From Psychromonas sp. Urea-02u-13 (GTDB taxonomy: Bacteria; Pseudomonadota; Gammaproteobacteria; Enterobacterales; Psychromonadaceae): 64,000 nt of DNA. The stretch is from positions 1 to 64,000 of the forward strand of contig NZ_PJBZ01000043.1 in assembly GCF_002835995.1 (NCBI RefSeq). Reading direction: 5' to 3'. The notes under the pieces were generated by a model that saw only the letters and a program-made list of their open reading frames with translations, made no database searches and was not told where the DNA came from. The stretch's first letter is position 1, and each line of letters begins with the position of its first letter. This document shows, piece by piece, positions 34,516-42,746 of the stretch. Position numbers and translations under genes: made by a program.

Positions 34516-35366
34516 TGCACTTAGTCGATGTACAGAACGTCAGTAAAAGCTATCAATCAAAAATAGCCGTTAACAACCTTTCATTCACCTTGAAAAGTGG
34601 CCAAGTATTAGGGTTGTTAGGGCATAACGGCGCAGGAAAGTCGTCGTTAATTAATGCTTTGTTAGGTGCAAATAACTACCAAGGTAATATATCCGTTTGT
34701 GGTTTAAACCCTGTTAATCAACGTGCGCCTCTGATGCAACATTTAGCGTATATCTCTGATGTGGATGTACTACCCAAGTGGATGACGGTAAAACAAATTT
34801 TACGCTATACAAACGGCGTACATCCGAGTTTCGATTTAGCTAAAGCTAAGCAATTGCTGACAAAAACGGATATTCAGCAAGGGAGTAAAATTAGTACTTT
34901 GTCTAAAGGCATGAAGGTGCAATTACATTTGGCGCTGACGATTGCCACAGACACAAAGGTGCTTATTTTAGACGAGCCAACGTTAGGTTTAGACTTGATC
35001 TACCGCGATACCTTCTACCGTCACTTAATCGAATGGATGCAGGATGGTGAGCGCACTTTAATTATTGCCAGCCATGAAGTGAATGAAATCGAGCATCTAC
35101 TAACGGATGTACTGATTTTAAAGCAAGGTAACAGTATTTGCCAAGGCGCTATTGAAGATGTTTTACAGCGATACATCATGGTTGAAGCAACACACGAATT
35201 TACAGAACAGCTACAAGTGTTAAAGCCACTTTCATCGGAGCCAGGATTGGGGTGTAACAAATGGCTAATCAGCTCTGAGTATCGAGACCAAGTCAGTGAA
35301 TTTGGTAAAATCTCAACCCCGTCATTACAAGCGTTGTTTATTGCCTTACAAAAGGAGAGTCGTTAA
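34512..35366 (+). CDS. ABC transporter ATP-binding protein
   Basis: This 284-residue ATPase has Walker A GHNGAGKSS (near 36-44), a signature region STLSKGMKVQLHLAL, Walker B VLILDEPTLGLD (near 150), and the H-loop IASHEVNE. The signature (LSKGM) is the diverged form seen in YtrB-type exporters. It overlaps the regulator before it and the permease after it, forming a three-gene operon. Confidence 0.92.
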   Translation: MMHLVDVQNVSKSYQSKIAVNNLSFTLKSGQVLGLLGHNGAGKSSLINALLGANNYQGNISVCGLNPVNQRAPLMQHLAYISDVDVLPKWMTVKQILRYTNGVHPSFDLAKAKQLLTKTDIQQGSKISTLSKGMKVQLHLALTIATDTKVLILDEPTLGLDLIYRDTFYRHLIEWMQDGERTLIIASHEVNEIEHLLTDVLILKQGNSICQGAIEDVLQRYIMVEATHEFTEQLQVLKPLSSEPGLGCNKWLISSEYRDQVSEFGKISTPSLQALFIALQKESR

Positions 35367-36220
35367 TGCACCCTGCTATTTATATGCTTGAAAAAGAATT
35401 GTTACATCACAAAATTGTAACGCGTGTACCGCTGTTTTTATTAATGTTTTCGTTGTTGATAATAGGCTCATTAGTGATGAGTTCGAATGCAGATGTTGAA
35501 TTCTCTCTAAATGGGATGGGTAATGTAGATGTGCCTAATGTGCAGCAAGGTTTTAGCGCCGTGATCAGTTTTGCTACTGCGTTAGTTTCTTATTTGTTAT
35601 CAATTCTATATTTAAGTAAAGCAATGACTAAGGAGCGCCAAGAGGGCAGTTCGCCATTTTGGCGCAGTATGCCTGTGTCTGATCTATTAACACATACGGT
35701 AAAGTTGGGCTTTGCACTATTAGTGATTCCTGTTATTTGTTCTCTGTTAGTATTAAGCGCTGAGCTTTTATTGTGGGTGTTGTCTGTGTTTAATCCGCAC
35801 CAAGTTAACATGTTAATTGGTGATATTACCCTGTTTAGCGTAATGCAAAACTATATTAGCTTCCTATCTAATATGTTATTAATTGCGGGGGCTTTATTAC
35901 CTTTTGCTTGCTTAATGTTTGCTGTCTCACAGATGATTAACTCTCCATTGTTGTGTGTACTTATTGGTCTATATGCGCTGAAATTTGCCAGTTCGTTATT
36001 ACTGCCTGAGAGTGGATTGGAACAGTTCTTTTATCAGTTTATTGATTTACCAACATCGTTGATATTAACCACTGATCCACTACAAGTTATCAGTCAGTTG
36101 CCTGTCGTGAGTACTGCCATTATGTATATTGTTGCAGCCCTGTTTTTTATGTTTAGTTTGTCGTTACAGAAACACGGTGAATTAGATCTGCGAAATATGT
36201 TTAAAGGTGGAGGTAAATAG
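35366..36220 (+). CDS. ABC-2 type membrane permease
   Basis: This 284-residue membrane protein has about six hydrophobic segments (near 20-40, 70-88, 108-132, 160-190, 195-215, 250-270) and a conserved-looking KERQEGSSPFWRSMPVSD loop (near 90-107). It forms the export channel for the ATPase encoded just before. The substrate is not known; YtrA-type systems often respond to envelope-active compounds. Confidence 0.88.
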   Translation: MHPAIYMLEKELLHHKIVTRVPLFLLMFSLLIIGSLVMSSNADVEFSLNGMGNVDVPNVQQGFSAVISFATALVSYLLSILYLSKAMTKERQEGSSPFWRSMPVSDLLTHTVKLGFALLVIPVICSLLVLSAELLLWVLSVFNPHQVNMLIGDITLFSVMQNYISFLSNMLLIAGALLPFACLMFAVSQMINSPLLCVLIGLYALKFASSLLLPESGLEQFFYQFIDLPTSLILTTDPLQVISQLPVVSTAIMYIVAALFFMFSLSLQKHGELDLRNMFKGGGK

Positions 36221-36262
36221 GGGGATAGGTCTTTCTCTAACTTCTTAGCAACCTATGAAAAC

Positions 36263-36317
36263 ATTCTAAAAGGCACTTTTGTTAGTGCCTTTTCTTATTG
36301 ATCTGAAATCTTCATTA
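36263..36317 (+). repeat. Right copy of the bracketing sequence (includes a terminator)
   Basis: The stem AAAAGGCACT/AGTGCCTTTT (36268-36277 with 36284-36293) is followed by TTCTTATT and terminates the ABC cassette. It is about 82% identical, with one gap, to 33703-33756 on the other side of the cassette. Confidence 0.75.
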
Positions 36318-36554
36318 AACCTGTGTTTTGTTCTTGTTCGGCAACACAAAGCAGTAGACAACGATTTTTTACATAGTAAAACCCAACTGCCTGAATCCGA
36401 AGAACTATAATTAAAACAGGCGTAAAATCATTCGTTATAACTACTTGCCAATAGTAAGTAGTTGGCGTTTAATTATAAGGTATTATTAAAGTGGGCTTCC
36501 TGTTCAAGTAACAGATTCTCACCTCACTAGTTGCAAAATGATAGGGAGAACAAC
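36318..36554. other. Gap upstream of iscX
   Basis: No ORF is seen. A perfect inverted repeat (AACTACTT ... AAGTAGTT, 36439-36446 and 36456-36463) may be an operator or hairpin. The iscX-pepB promoter must lie here, because a terminator ends the preceding cassette. Confidence 0.4.
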
Positions 36555-36752
36555 ATGACCATCAAATGGGTAGACTCTTTAGAAGTCGCATTAGCATTAA
36601 TTGAACAGTATCCAGAGCAAGATCCCATGGTAATTCGCTTTACTGATTTACGCGATTGGGTTTTAGCGTTAGATGAATTTAGCGACGACCCCAAACATTG
36701 CAGCGAACGTATATTAGAAGCAATTCAACAGTGTTGGATTGAAGAGATGTAA
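36555..36752 (+). CDS. iscX: Fe-S assembly protein IscX
   Basis: This 65-residue acidic protein starts MTIKWVDSLEVALAL at the ATG with GGGAG 7 nt upstream, matching YfhJ/IscX. It binds IscS and acts as a regulator or iron-responsive partner of desulfurase activity. It is separated from fdx by the inserted cassette, unlike in E. coli, but stays next to pepB as there. Confidence 0.93.
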   Translation: MTIKWVDSLEVALALIEQYPEQDPMVIRFTDLRDWVLALDEFSDDPKHCSERILEAIQQCWIEEM

Positions 36753-36765
36753 CACGGGTTATAGT

Positions 36766-36792
36766 AAAAACGCAGCTTAGGCTTGCGTTTTT
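36766..36792 (+). terminator. Terminator-like hairpin between iscX and pepB
   Basis: AAAAACGCA pairs with TGCGTTTTT across a short bulged loop. It lies 30 bp before the pepB start, so partial termination would lower pepB expression relative to iscX. Confidence 0.75.
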
Positions 36793-36823
36793 GTTTGTAC
36801 TAATGAATAACGAAGGAAATAAA

Positions 36824-38116
36824 ATGAGCAACTTTTTTTGTGTATCACTGAGTTTTGAACCCGCATCATCAGTATGGGGAAACAATGCATTATTAAGCTT
36901 TTCAGAGGCGCAGGCTGTTATCCATCTTGATGATTCAAAATCCTTAGTTCGCCAAGTACAAAGTGCTGCGCGTAAGCTTGATAGCATGTCTCTTGAAAGT
37001 ATTAAATTGCAGGGAGAACACTGGGATTGCGAATTACGTTGGGCATTTAGCCAAGGGCTCTTTAACGCTAAAAAAGGCGCTAACGTACACTTTGGTGAGA
37101 TTGATGAGGCACAATTACAAACACTTACATCACGAAAACTGATCGTTGAATGGGTGCGCAATACTATTAATCTTGGTCCTGAAGCACTTTCTCCAGAAAT
37201 GTTGTGTACGAAAGCAGTTGATCTCATTAAGCATGTTTTAGCGGATAACAAGCACTTAAATTACCAAATTATTAGCGGAGAGCAACTGCAAGAACAGGGA
37301 TTTCATGGTACTTATCAAGTGGGTAAAGGCAGTGAGCGACCACCTGCGATGTTACAGCTTGATTATAATCCGACAGGTGATGAAAATGCGCCCGTTGAGT
37401 TTGCCTTAGTAGGTAAAGGTATTACTTTTGACTCTGGTGGTTATAGCTTGAAACCGAGTGGTGGTATGGCTATCATGAAAAGTGACATGGGGGGAGCGGC
37501 TACGTTAACGGGCGCGCTTGCGCTTGCGATTGTAAATGGTTTGCAAAAACGTGTGACGCTGTATCTTTGTTGTGCTGAAAATTTGGTCAGTGGCAGCGCC
37601 TTTAAGTTAGGTGATGTCATCACTTATAAAAATGGGGTGACGGCTGAAGTGTTAAACAGTGATGCCGAAGGGCGCTTAGTCTTAGCGGATGGATTATTAG
37701 CGGCACAAGAAGACAATCCAAAAAGAATTATTGATGCGGCTACGTTAACTGGCTCTGCAAAAATGGCGGTTGGGCGTGATTATAATTGCCTATTAACCAT
37801 GGATGATGAGTTTGCACAATTCGCAAGTGAGTGTGCAAAAACACACAATGAGATGTTGTGGCGTTTACCTTTTGAAGATTTTCATATGCAGCAAATTAGC
37901 TCTTCATTTGCCGATATTGCGAATATTCACAGTGGTGAAGGTATGGCTGGAGCATCAACGGCCACTGCATTCCTTGCTAAATTTGTTAAAACACCTGAAA
38001 AAGATTGGTTACACTTTGATCTTTCTGGCAGTTATCAAATGGGTGGCAATGCTTTATGGGCAACGGGTGGCAAAGGACATGGCGTATTGATGATAAGCCA
38101 AATACTGTCTGCTTAA
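36824..38116 (+). CDS. pepB: Aminopeptidase B (M17 family)
   Basis: This is 430 residues from the ATG at 36824, which has AAGGAA 6 nt upstream. The in-frame upstream extension from 36791 lies in the terminator and is rejected. The M17 metal and catalytic region is seen as VGKGITFDSGGYSLKPSGGM and LNSDAEGRLVLADGL. It removes N-terminal residues from peptides in the cytosol. Its position after iscX matches E. coli. Confidence 0.95.
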   Translation: MSNFFCVSLSFEPASSVWGNNALLSFSEAQAVIHLDDSKSLVRQVQSAARKLDSMSLESIKLQGEHWDCELRWAFSQGLFNAKKGANVHFGEIDEAQLQTLTSRKLIVEWVRNTINLGPEALSPEMLCTKAVDLIKHVLADNKHLNYQIISGEQLQEQGFHGTYQVGKGSERPPAMLQLDYNPTGDENAPVEFALVGKGITFDSGGYSLKPSGGMAIMKSDMGGAATLTGALALAIVNGLQKRVTLYLCCAENLVSGSAFKLGDVITYKNGVTAEVLNSDAEGRLVLADGLLAAQEDNPKRIIDAATLTGSAKMAVGRDYNCLLTMDDEFAQFASECAKTHNEMLWRLPFEDFHMQQISSSFADIANIHSGEGMAGASTATAFLAKFVKTPEKDWLHFDLSGSYQMGGNALWATGGKGHGVLMISQILSA

Positions 38117-38137
38117 GCGCCAAATAACAGCACAATT

Positions 38138-38163
38138 AAAAACACGGTTTTTACCGTGTTTTT
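38138..38163 (+). terminator. Terminator after pepB
   Basis: The 11-bp stem AAAAACACGGT/ACCGTGTTTTT has a TTTT loop and a T run after it. Confidence 0.93.
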
Positions 38164-38230
38164 TTGTTTTTAAAGCGTATAATAGCGTTCATTTTATTTT
38201 AACGATTTCCAATCAATCTAGAGAACCAAT

Positions 38231-40591
38231 ATGCAAAAAATGCAAAGTTACTTCGTACCAACCGCTAAAGGTTTAGCCCCACTACTTGAGGCTGAGCTGA
38301 GAGAGATGGGCATTGAAAACCCTAAGCAAATAAATGGCGGGGTGAGTTTCGATGGTTCACTAGAGCAAGGCTATCAAGTTTGTTTATGGTCCCGCTTCGG
38401 GTCTCGCGTATTACTTAAATTAAGTGAATTCAAAGTAATCACCACGCTGGATCTTTATCTGGGTTGTAGCAATATCCCTTGGGAAGAGCACTTTGATATC
38501 AACAGTACTTTCTCTATCGACTTCACTGGTGCTAACGATGAAATTCGTAATACCCAATTTGGCGCACTTAAAATAAAAGATGCGATTGTTGATAGATTCC
38601 GCAAGAAATTTGATGAGCAACGTCCTAACGTTGAAAAACGCGATGCTGATATCCGTTTTAATGGTCGTTTATGGAAAGACAAAGTCTCTATCTATTTAGA
38701 CCTTTCTGGTTCACCGTTACATATTCGTGGCTACCGTACGATTGCTGGTGAAGCGCCGTTACGTGAAACATTAGCCGCTGGTATTCTTAAGCGTAGTGGC
38801 TGGCAAGATGAAGCGTTACTTGACCCTATGTGTGGTTCAGGCACGATAATTATTGAAGCTGCTATGATGAAGCTTAATATTGCGCCGGGCTCTATGCGTC
38901 CGAGATTTGGTTTTGAAAAGTGGAAAATGCACGATGACGAGTGTTGGAAAACACTGAAAACATCTGCACAGGTTTACGGTAAACGCGCAGTTAATGAATG
39001 TGAGACTAAATTCTTTGCTTCTGATTTAAGCCAAGAAATGATTCGTATCGCTAAACAAAATGCACAACGTGCTGGTGTAGCTGAAGTTATCGAGTTCTCA
39101 GTACAAGATGCTAAAAAAATATTACCCCCTGCAGGATTAACAACGGGCATGCTTATCTCTAATCCTCCTTACGGTGAACGATTAGGTGGCTTCAGTGACA
39201 CAATGACCCTTTATACTGAGCTAGGCTTCCATTTTAAAGATGCTTTTGCAGGCTGGAATTTATCGATGTTTGCGATGGATACTGAACTATTAAGCTGTTT
39301 AGGTATGCGCGCAGGCAAAAACTTTAAATTCTTTAATGGCCCTATTGAATGTGTACTTAAAAACTACCGCATCTCGCCTAAACGTAATGTTGAGCCTGTG
39401 TTAGCGCCTGTTGTTGAAGAAAATAACGACAACAATGATATTTATGGCGATATTACCAGTAAATACAGTACTAAACACGACAATAAAAAGACTGAAGAAC
39501 AGGTCGATGTAACAGAAACAATTAACCCGTGGACGATGGGTCGTGGTGATGAAGCCGTTGAAGAAACTGTCGCTGAAAAACCGTTTGTAATGGCGCAAGA
39601 AAGTGAGTCTGAAATTGTTTTTAATGAAGTAAAACAAATCAAACCGGCTATCTACTCAGAAGCATTTGCTAACCGTTTAACTAAAAACCTTAAAAAGTTA
39701 GAAAAGTGGGCTGAGCGTGAAAACGTTGAATGTTACCGTATGTACGATGCTGATCTTCCTGAATATAACGTTGCAATCGACCGCTATGGCGATTACATCA
39801 TCATTCAAGAGTATCGTGCACCAAAAGAAATTGAACTCGGTAAAGTACGTCGTCGTTTCTTAGACGTAGTATCAACTGTACGTTATATGCTGAACCTTTC
39901 TGATGATAAGTTAGTTATCAAAGTACGTGAACGCCAAAAAGGGCGTCAACAATATGAAAGAATTGATGCTAAAAAACAGTCATTGATTATGCATGAAGGC
40001 CCAGCAAAATTAGTGGTTAACTTACAAGATTATTTAGATACAGGACTGTTCTTAGATCACCGTCCAGTACGCTTAAAAATTGGTACGATGGCAAAGGGTA
40101 AAGATTTCTTAAACCTATTTTGTTACACAGCAACAGCCTCTGTGCATGCGGCTTTAGGTGGCGCAAAATCAACAACAAGTGTTGATATGTCAAATACCTA
40201 CATTGCTTGGGGTGAGAAAAACTTTGCTGAGAATAACATTCAAGGTCAACATCACTTTATCCAACAAGACTGTATCAAGTGGTTACAACATGCCCACGAA
40301 ATGTATGACCTAATCTTCATTGATCCACCTACGTTTTCAAACTCTAAACGTATGAGTGCGGTATTTGATGTACAGGATGACCATGTAGCGTTGTTAACAT
40401 CGGCAAGTGCACGTTTAAATGAGGGCGGTGAAATCATCTTCTCTAATAACAAACGTAACTTTAAGTTAGATATTGACGCGATTAAAGCACTTGGTTTTTA
40501 CATTAAAGATATCTCTAAGGCTTCTATCCCAGAAGACTTTAAACGTAACTTTAAAATCCACCAATGTTGGATTTTAACTAAACATGACTAG
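38231..40591 (+). CDS. rlmKL: Bifunctional 23S rRNA methyltransferase RlmKL
   Basis: This 786-residue enzyme methylates 23S rRNA (m2G2445 by the N-terminal RlmL half, m7G2069 by the C-terminal RlmK half). The THUMP/RlmL part (about 1-380) has the LLDPMCGSGTIIIEAAMM SAM loop near 195 and ISNPPYGERL near 309. The RlmK part (about 470-786) has FLDHRPVRLKIG, FLNLFCYTATASVHA near 620 and IFIDPPTFSNS near 697. Between them is an acidic linker (about 395-470, rich in E, D, N, T). E. coli RlmKL is about 702 residues, so the linker accounts for most of the extra length. Confidence 0.95.
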   Translation: MQKMQSYFVPTAKGLAPLLEAELREMGIENPKQINGGVSFDGSLEQGYQVCLWSRFGSRVLLKLSEFKVITTLDLYLGCSNIPWEEHFDINSTFSIDFTGANDEIRNTQFGALKIKDAIVDRFRKKFDEQRPNVEKRDADIRFNGRLWKDKVSIYLDLSGSPLHIRGYRTIAGEAPLRETLAAGILKRSGWQDEALLDPMCGSGTIIIEAAMMKLNIAPGSMRPRFGFEKWKMHDDECWKTLKTSAQVYGKRAVNECETKFFASDLSQEMIRIAKQNAQRAGVAEVIEFSVQDAKKILPPAGLTTGMLISNPPYGERLGGFSDTMTLYTELGFHFKDAFAGWNLSMFAMDTELLSCLGMRAGKNFKFFNGPIECVLKNYRISPKRNVEPVLAPVVEENNDNNDIYGDITSKYSTKHDNKKTEEQVDVTETINPWTMGRGDEAVEETVAEKPFVMAQESESEIVFNEVKQIKPAIYSEAFANRLTKNLKKLEKWAERENVECYRMYDADLPEYNVAIDRYGDYIIIQEYRAPKEIELGKVRRRFLDVVSTVRYMLNLSDDKLVIKVRERQKGRQQYERIDAKKQSLIMHEGPAKLVVNLQDYLDTGLFLDHRPVRLKIGTMAKGKDFLNLFCYTATASVHAALGGAKSTTSVDMSNTYIAWGEKNFAENNIQGQHHFIQQDCIKWLQHAHEMYDLIFIDPPTFSNSKRMSAVFDVQDDHVALLTSASARLNEGGEIIFSNNKRNFKLDIDAIKALGFYIKDISKASIPEDFKRNFKIHQCWILTKHD

Positions 40592-40838
40592 TCGTCTGAC
40601 GCTCTATTATACCGATGGTTGTCATCTTTGTGATGACGCGATGGTGTTATTAGAGCAACTCAATCTGAGTTATCAGAAAGTAGATATTGTTGATAGCATT
40701 GTCGAAATGAATGTTAAAAAACAGTCTTTGGTTGAGCTTTACGGCACACTTATCCCGGTTGTAGAAAATGAATCAGGGTCAACATTAAATTGGCCTTTTT
40801 CACTGCAACAATTACAAGTATTTAATATAGAGAATTAA
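40584..40838 (+). CDS. Glutaredoxin-like protein (DUF836 type)
   Basis: This 84-residue thioredoxin-fold protein has a CxxC active-site pair in YTDGCHLCDDAMVLL (10-24). It overlaps the end of rlmKL by 8 bp and ends 3 bp before uup, so it lies inside an rlmKL-grx-uup operon, a conserved order in gammaproteobacteria. The client is unknown. Confidence 0.88.
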   Translation: MTSRLTLYYTDGCHLCDDAMVLLEQLNLSYQKVDIVDSIVEMNVKKQSLVELYGTLIPVVENESGSTLNWPFSLQQLQVFNIEN

Positions 40839-40841
40839 AAA

Positions 40842-42740
40842 TTGGCACTATTAACCTTACATAATGCAGAGCTCGCCTTTGGTGACAACCCATTATTAGA
40901 CAAATGTAATTTAGTTATCGAACCCAATGAACGTGTTTGTTTAGTGGGCCGAAATGGTGCCGGTAAATCGACACTGTTAAAAGTTTTAGATGGTCGCATT
41001 CAACTTGATGATGGCTCATTGCTTATCAACAAAGACGTTACCGTTGCCCGTTTAGAACAAGATCCACCAACGGCAAATACCATGAGTGCTTACGACTTTG
41101 TAGCCTCTGGTATGAATGAAGCGGGTGAAGTGTTAAAAGCTTATCATCATCAACTTCATGTTATTGCTGAAGATTGCAGTGAAAAAGAGCTTAATAAGTT
41201 AGCTAAGTTACAAGAACAATTAGACCAACTTGATGGCTGGCAATTAGACAGTAAAATCAATCAAATATTAGACCGTTTAGCTATCTCTCCTGATATTCAT
41301 CTTAATGAACTTTCTGGTGGTTGGTTACGCAAAGTGGCGTTGGCGAAAGCGTTAGTAAATGATCCTGACCTATTACTACTTGATGAGCCTACTAACCATT
41401 TAGACGTTGGCACCATTGAATGGCTTGAAGAGTTCTTATTAAGCTTTAAAGGTTCAATCGTCTTTATCAGCCATGATAGGGAGTTTATTCGTCGTCTATC
41501 TACACGTATTATCGATATTGACCGTGGTAATTTAAGCTCTTGGCCGGGTGGTTACGACGCATATATTATTGCTAAAGAAGATGCATTACGTGTTGAAGGC
41601 GAACAAAATGCTGAGTTTGACCGTAAACTTGCTATCGAAGAAAAATGGATCCGTCAGGGTATTAAGGCACGTCGCACACGTAACGAAGGTCGTGTTCGTG
41701 CATTAAAAGAATTACGTACTGAACGCTCAGATCGTCAAAGTGTGCAGGGTAAAGCTAAAATCAATATCGATGTATCGAGCCGCTCTGGTAAAATCATCTT
41801 TGAAGCTGAAAATCTGGCCTACAGCTACGATGATCTGTGTATTGTTAAAGACTTTTCAACTACGATTATGCGTGGTGATAAAATAGCCTTTGTTGGCCGA
41901 AATGGCTGTGGTAAAAGTACTGTATTAAAACTGTTCTTAGACCAACTACAACCTGATTCAGGCACCATGAAATGTGGTACTAAATTAGAAGTGGCTTACT
42001 TTGACCAATACCGAGATACGTTAGATCCTGAAAAATCAGTGATGGACAATCTTGCAGAAGGCAAACAGGAAGTAGAAGTCAATGGCCTTAAACGTCATGT
42101 ATTAGGTTACTTACAAGATTTCCTTTTCCACCCTGTGCGCGCAAGAACACCTGTTAAAGCATTATCGGGTGGTGAGAAAAATCGCCTTCTGCTCGCGAAA
42201 ATCTTCTTAAAACCGAACAATTTATTAATTCTCGATGAACCTACCAACGATCTTGATGTCGAAACGTTGGAATTATTAGAAGAGTTACTCGCGGACTACA
42301 AAGGCACCTTGTTGTTAGTAAGCCATGACCGTAGCTTCGTTGATAATACCGTAACACATACTTGGTTCTTTGATGGCAATGGTAATATTGAACAGTTTGT
42401 TGGTGGCTTTAGTGATGCTGCGCGTCATAAAGCACAAAGCGAAACACCTGTAATAGCTGAAAAACCAGTTGTAAAAAATGTAGCTAAAGCAGAAAAAACA
42501 AAACCGGCTAAAAAATTATCTTATAAAATGCAACTTGAATTAGATGCATTACCTAAAGAACTTGAACGCTTAGAAAGTAAAGTTGAAGAGTTACAGGCGA
42601 TGATTAATACCGCTGAATTTTTTACTAAAGATAAACAAGATGCTGATAAATTCCTTGCTGACCTTGCCTCTACAGAAGAAAAACTAGAGGTTGCTTTTGA
42701 ACGCTGGGAACATTTAGAAGAGCTACAAAACGGAGAATAA
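40842..42740 (+). CDS. uup: ABC-F ATPase Uup (TTG start)
   Basis: This 632-residue protein has two ABC domains and no membrane region: Walker A VGRNGAGKS near 36 and VGRNGCGKS near 352, with signatures LSGGWLRKVALAKAL and LSGGEKNRLLLAKIF. The C-terminal coiled coil (about 560-632, LELDALPKELERLESKVEEL) is the DNA/ribosome-binding end typical of Uup. It acts on ribosomes and affects transposon excision. The TTG start at 40842 gives MALLTLHNAELAF and fits the family N terminus; an ATG is not available nearby. Confidence 0.93.
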   Translation: MALLTLHNAELAFGDNPLLDKCNLVIEPNERVCLVGRNGAGKSTLLKVLDGRIQLDDGSLLINKDVTVARLEQDPPTANTMSAYDFVASGMNEAGEVLKAYHHQLHVIAEDCSEKELNKLAKLQEQLDQLDGWQLDSKINQILDRLAISPDIHLNELSGGWLRKVALAKALVNDPDLLLLDEPTNHLDVGTIEWLEEFLLSFKGSIVFISHDREFIRRLSTRIIDIDRGNLSSWPGGYDAYIIAKEDALRVEGEQNAEFDRKLAIEEKWIRQGIKARRTRNEGRVRALKELRTERSDRQSVQGKAKINIDVSSRSGKIIFEAENLAYSYDDLCIVKDFSTTIMRGDKIAFVGRNGCGKSTVLKLFLDQLQPDSGTMKCGTKLEVAYFDQYRDTLDPEKSVMDNLAEGKQEVEVNGLKRHVLGYLQDFLFHPVRARTPVKALSGGEKNRLLLAKIFLKPNNLLILDEPTNDLDVETLELLEELLADYKGTLLLVSHDRSFVDNTVTHTWFFDGNGNIEQFVGGFSDAARHKAQSETPVIAEKPVVKNVAKAEKTKPAKKLSYKMQLELDALPKELERLESKVEELQAMINTAEFFTKDKQDADKFLADLASTEEKLEVAFERWEHLEELQNGE

Positions 42741-42746
42741 CGTTAA

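Noticed and set aside
36791-36823. Upstream start of pepB
   Set aside because: It lies in the T tract of the terminator before pepB. The ATG at 36824 has a proper ribosome site and aligns with E. coli PepB.
36679-37251. 190-codon minus-strand ORF across iscX and pepB
   Set aside because: It lies antisense to two recognised genes, and its sequence shows no family features.
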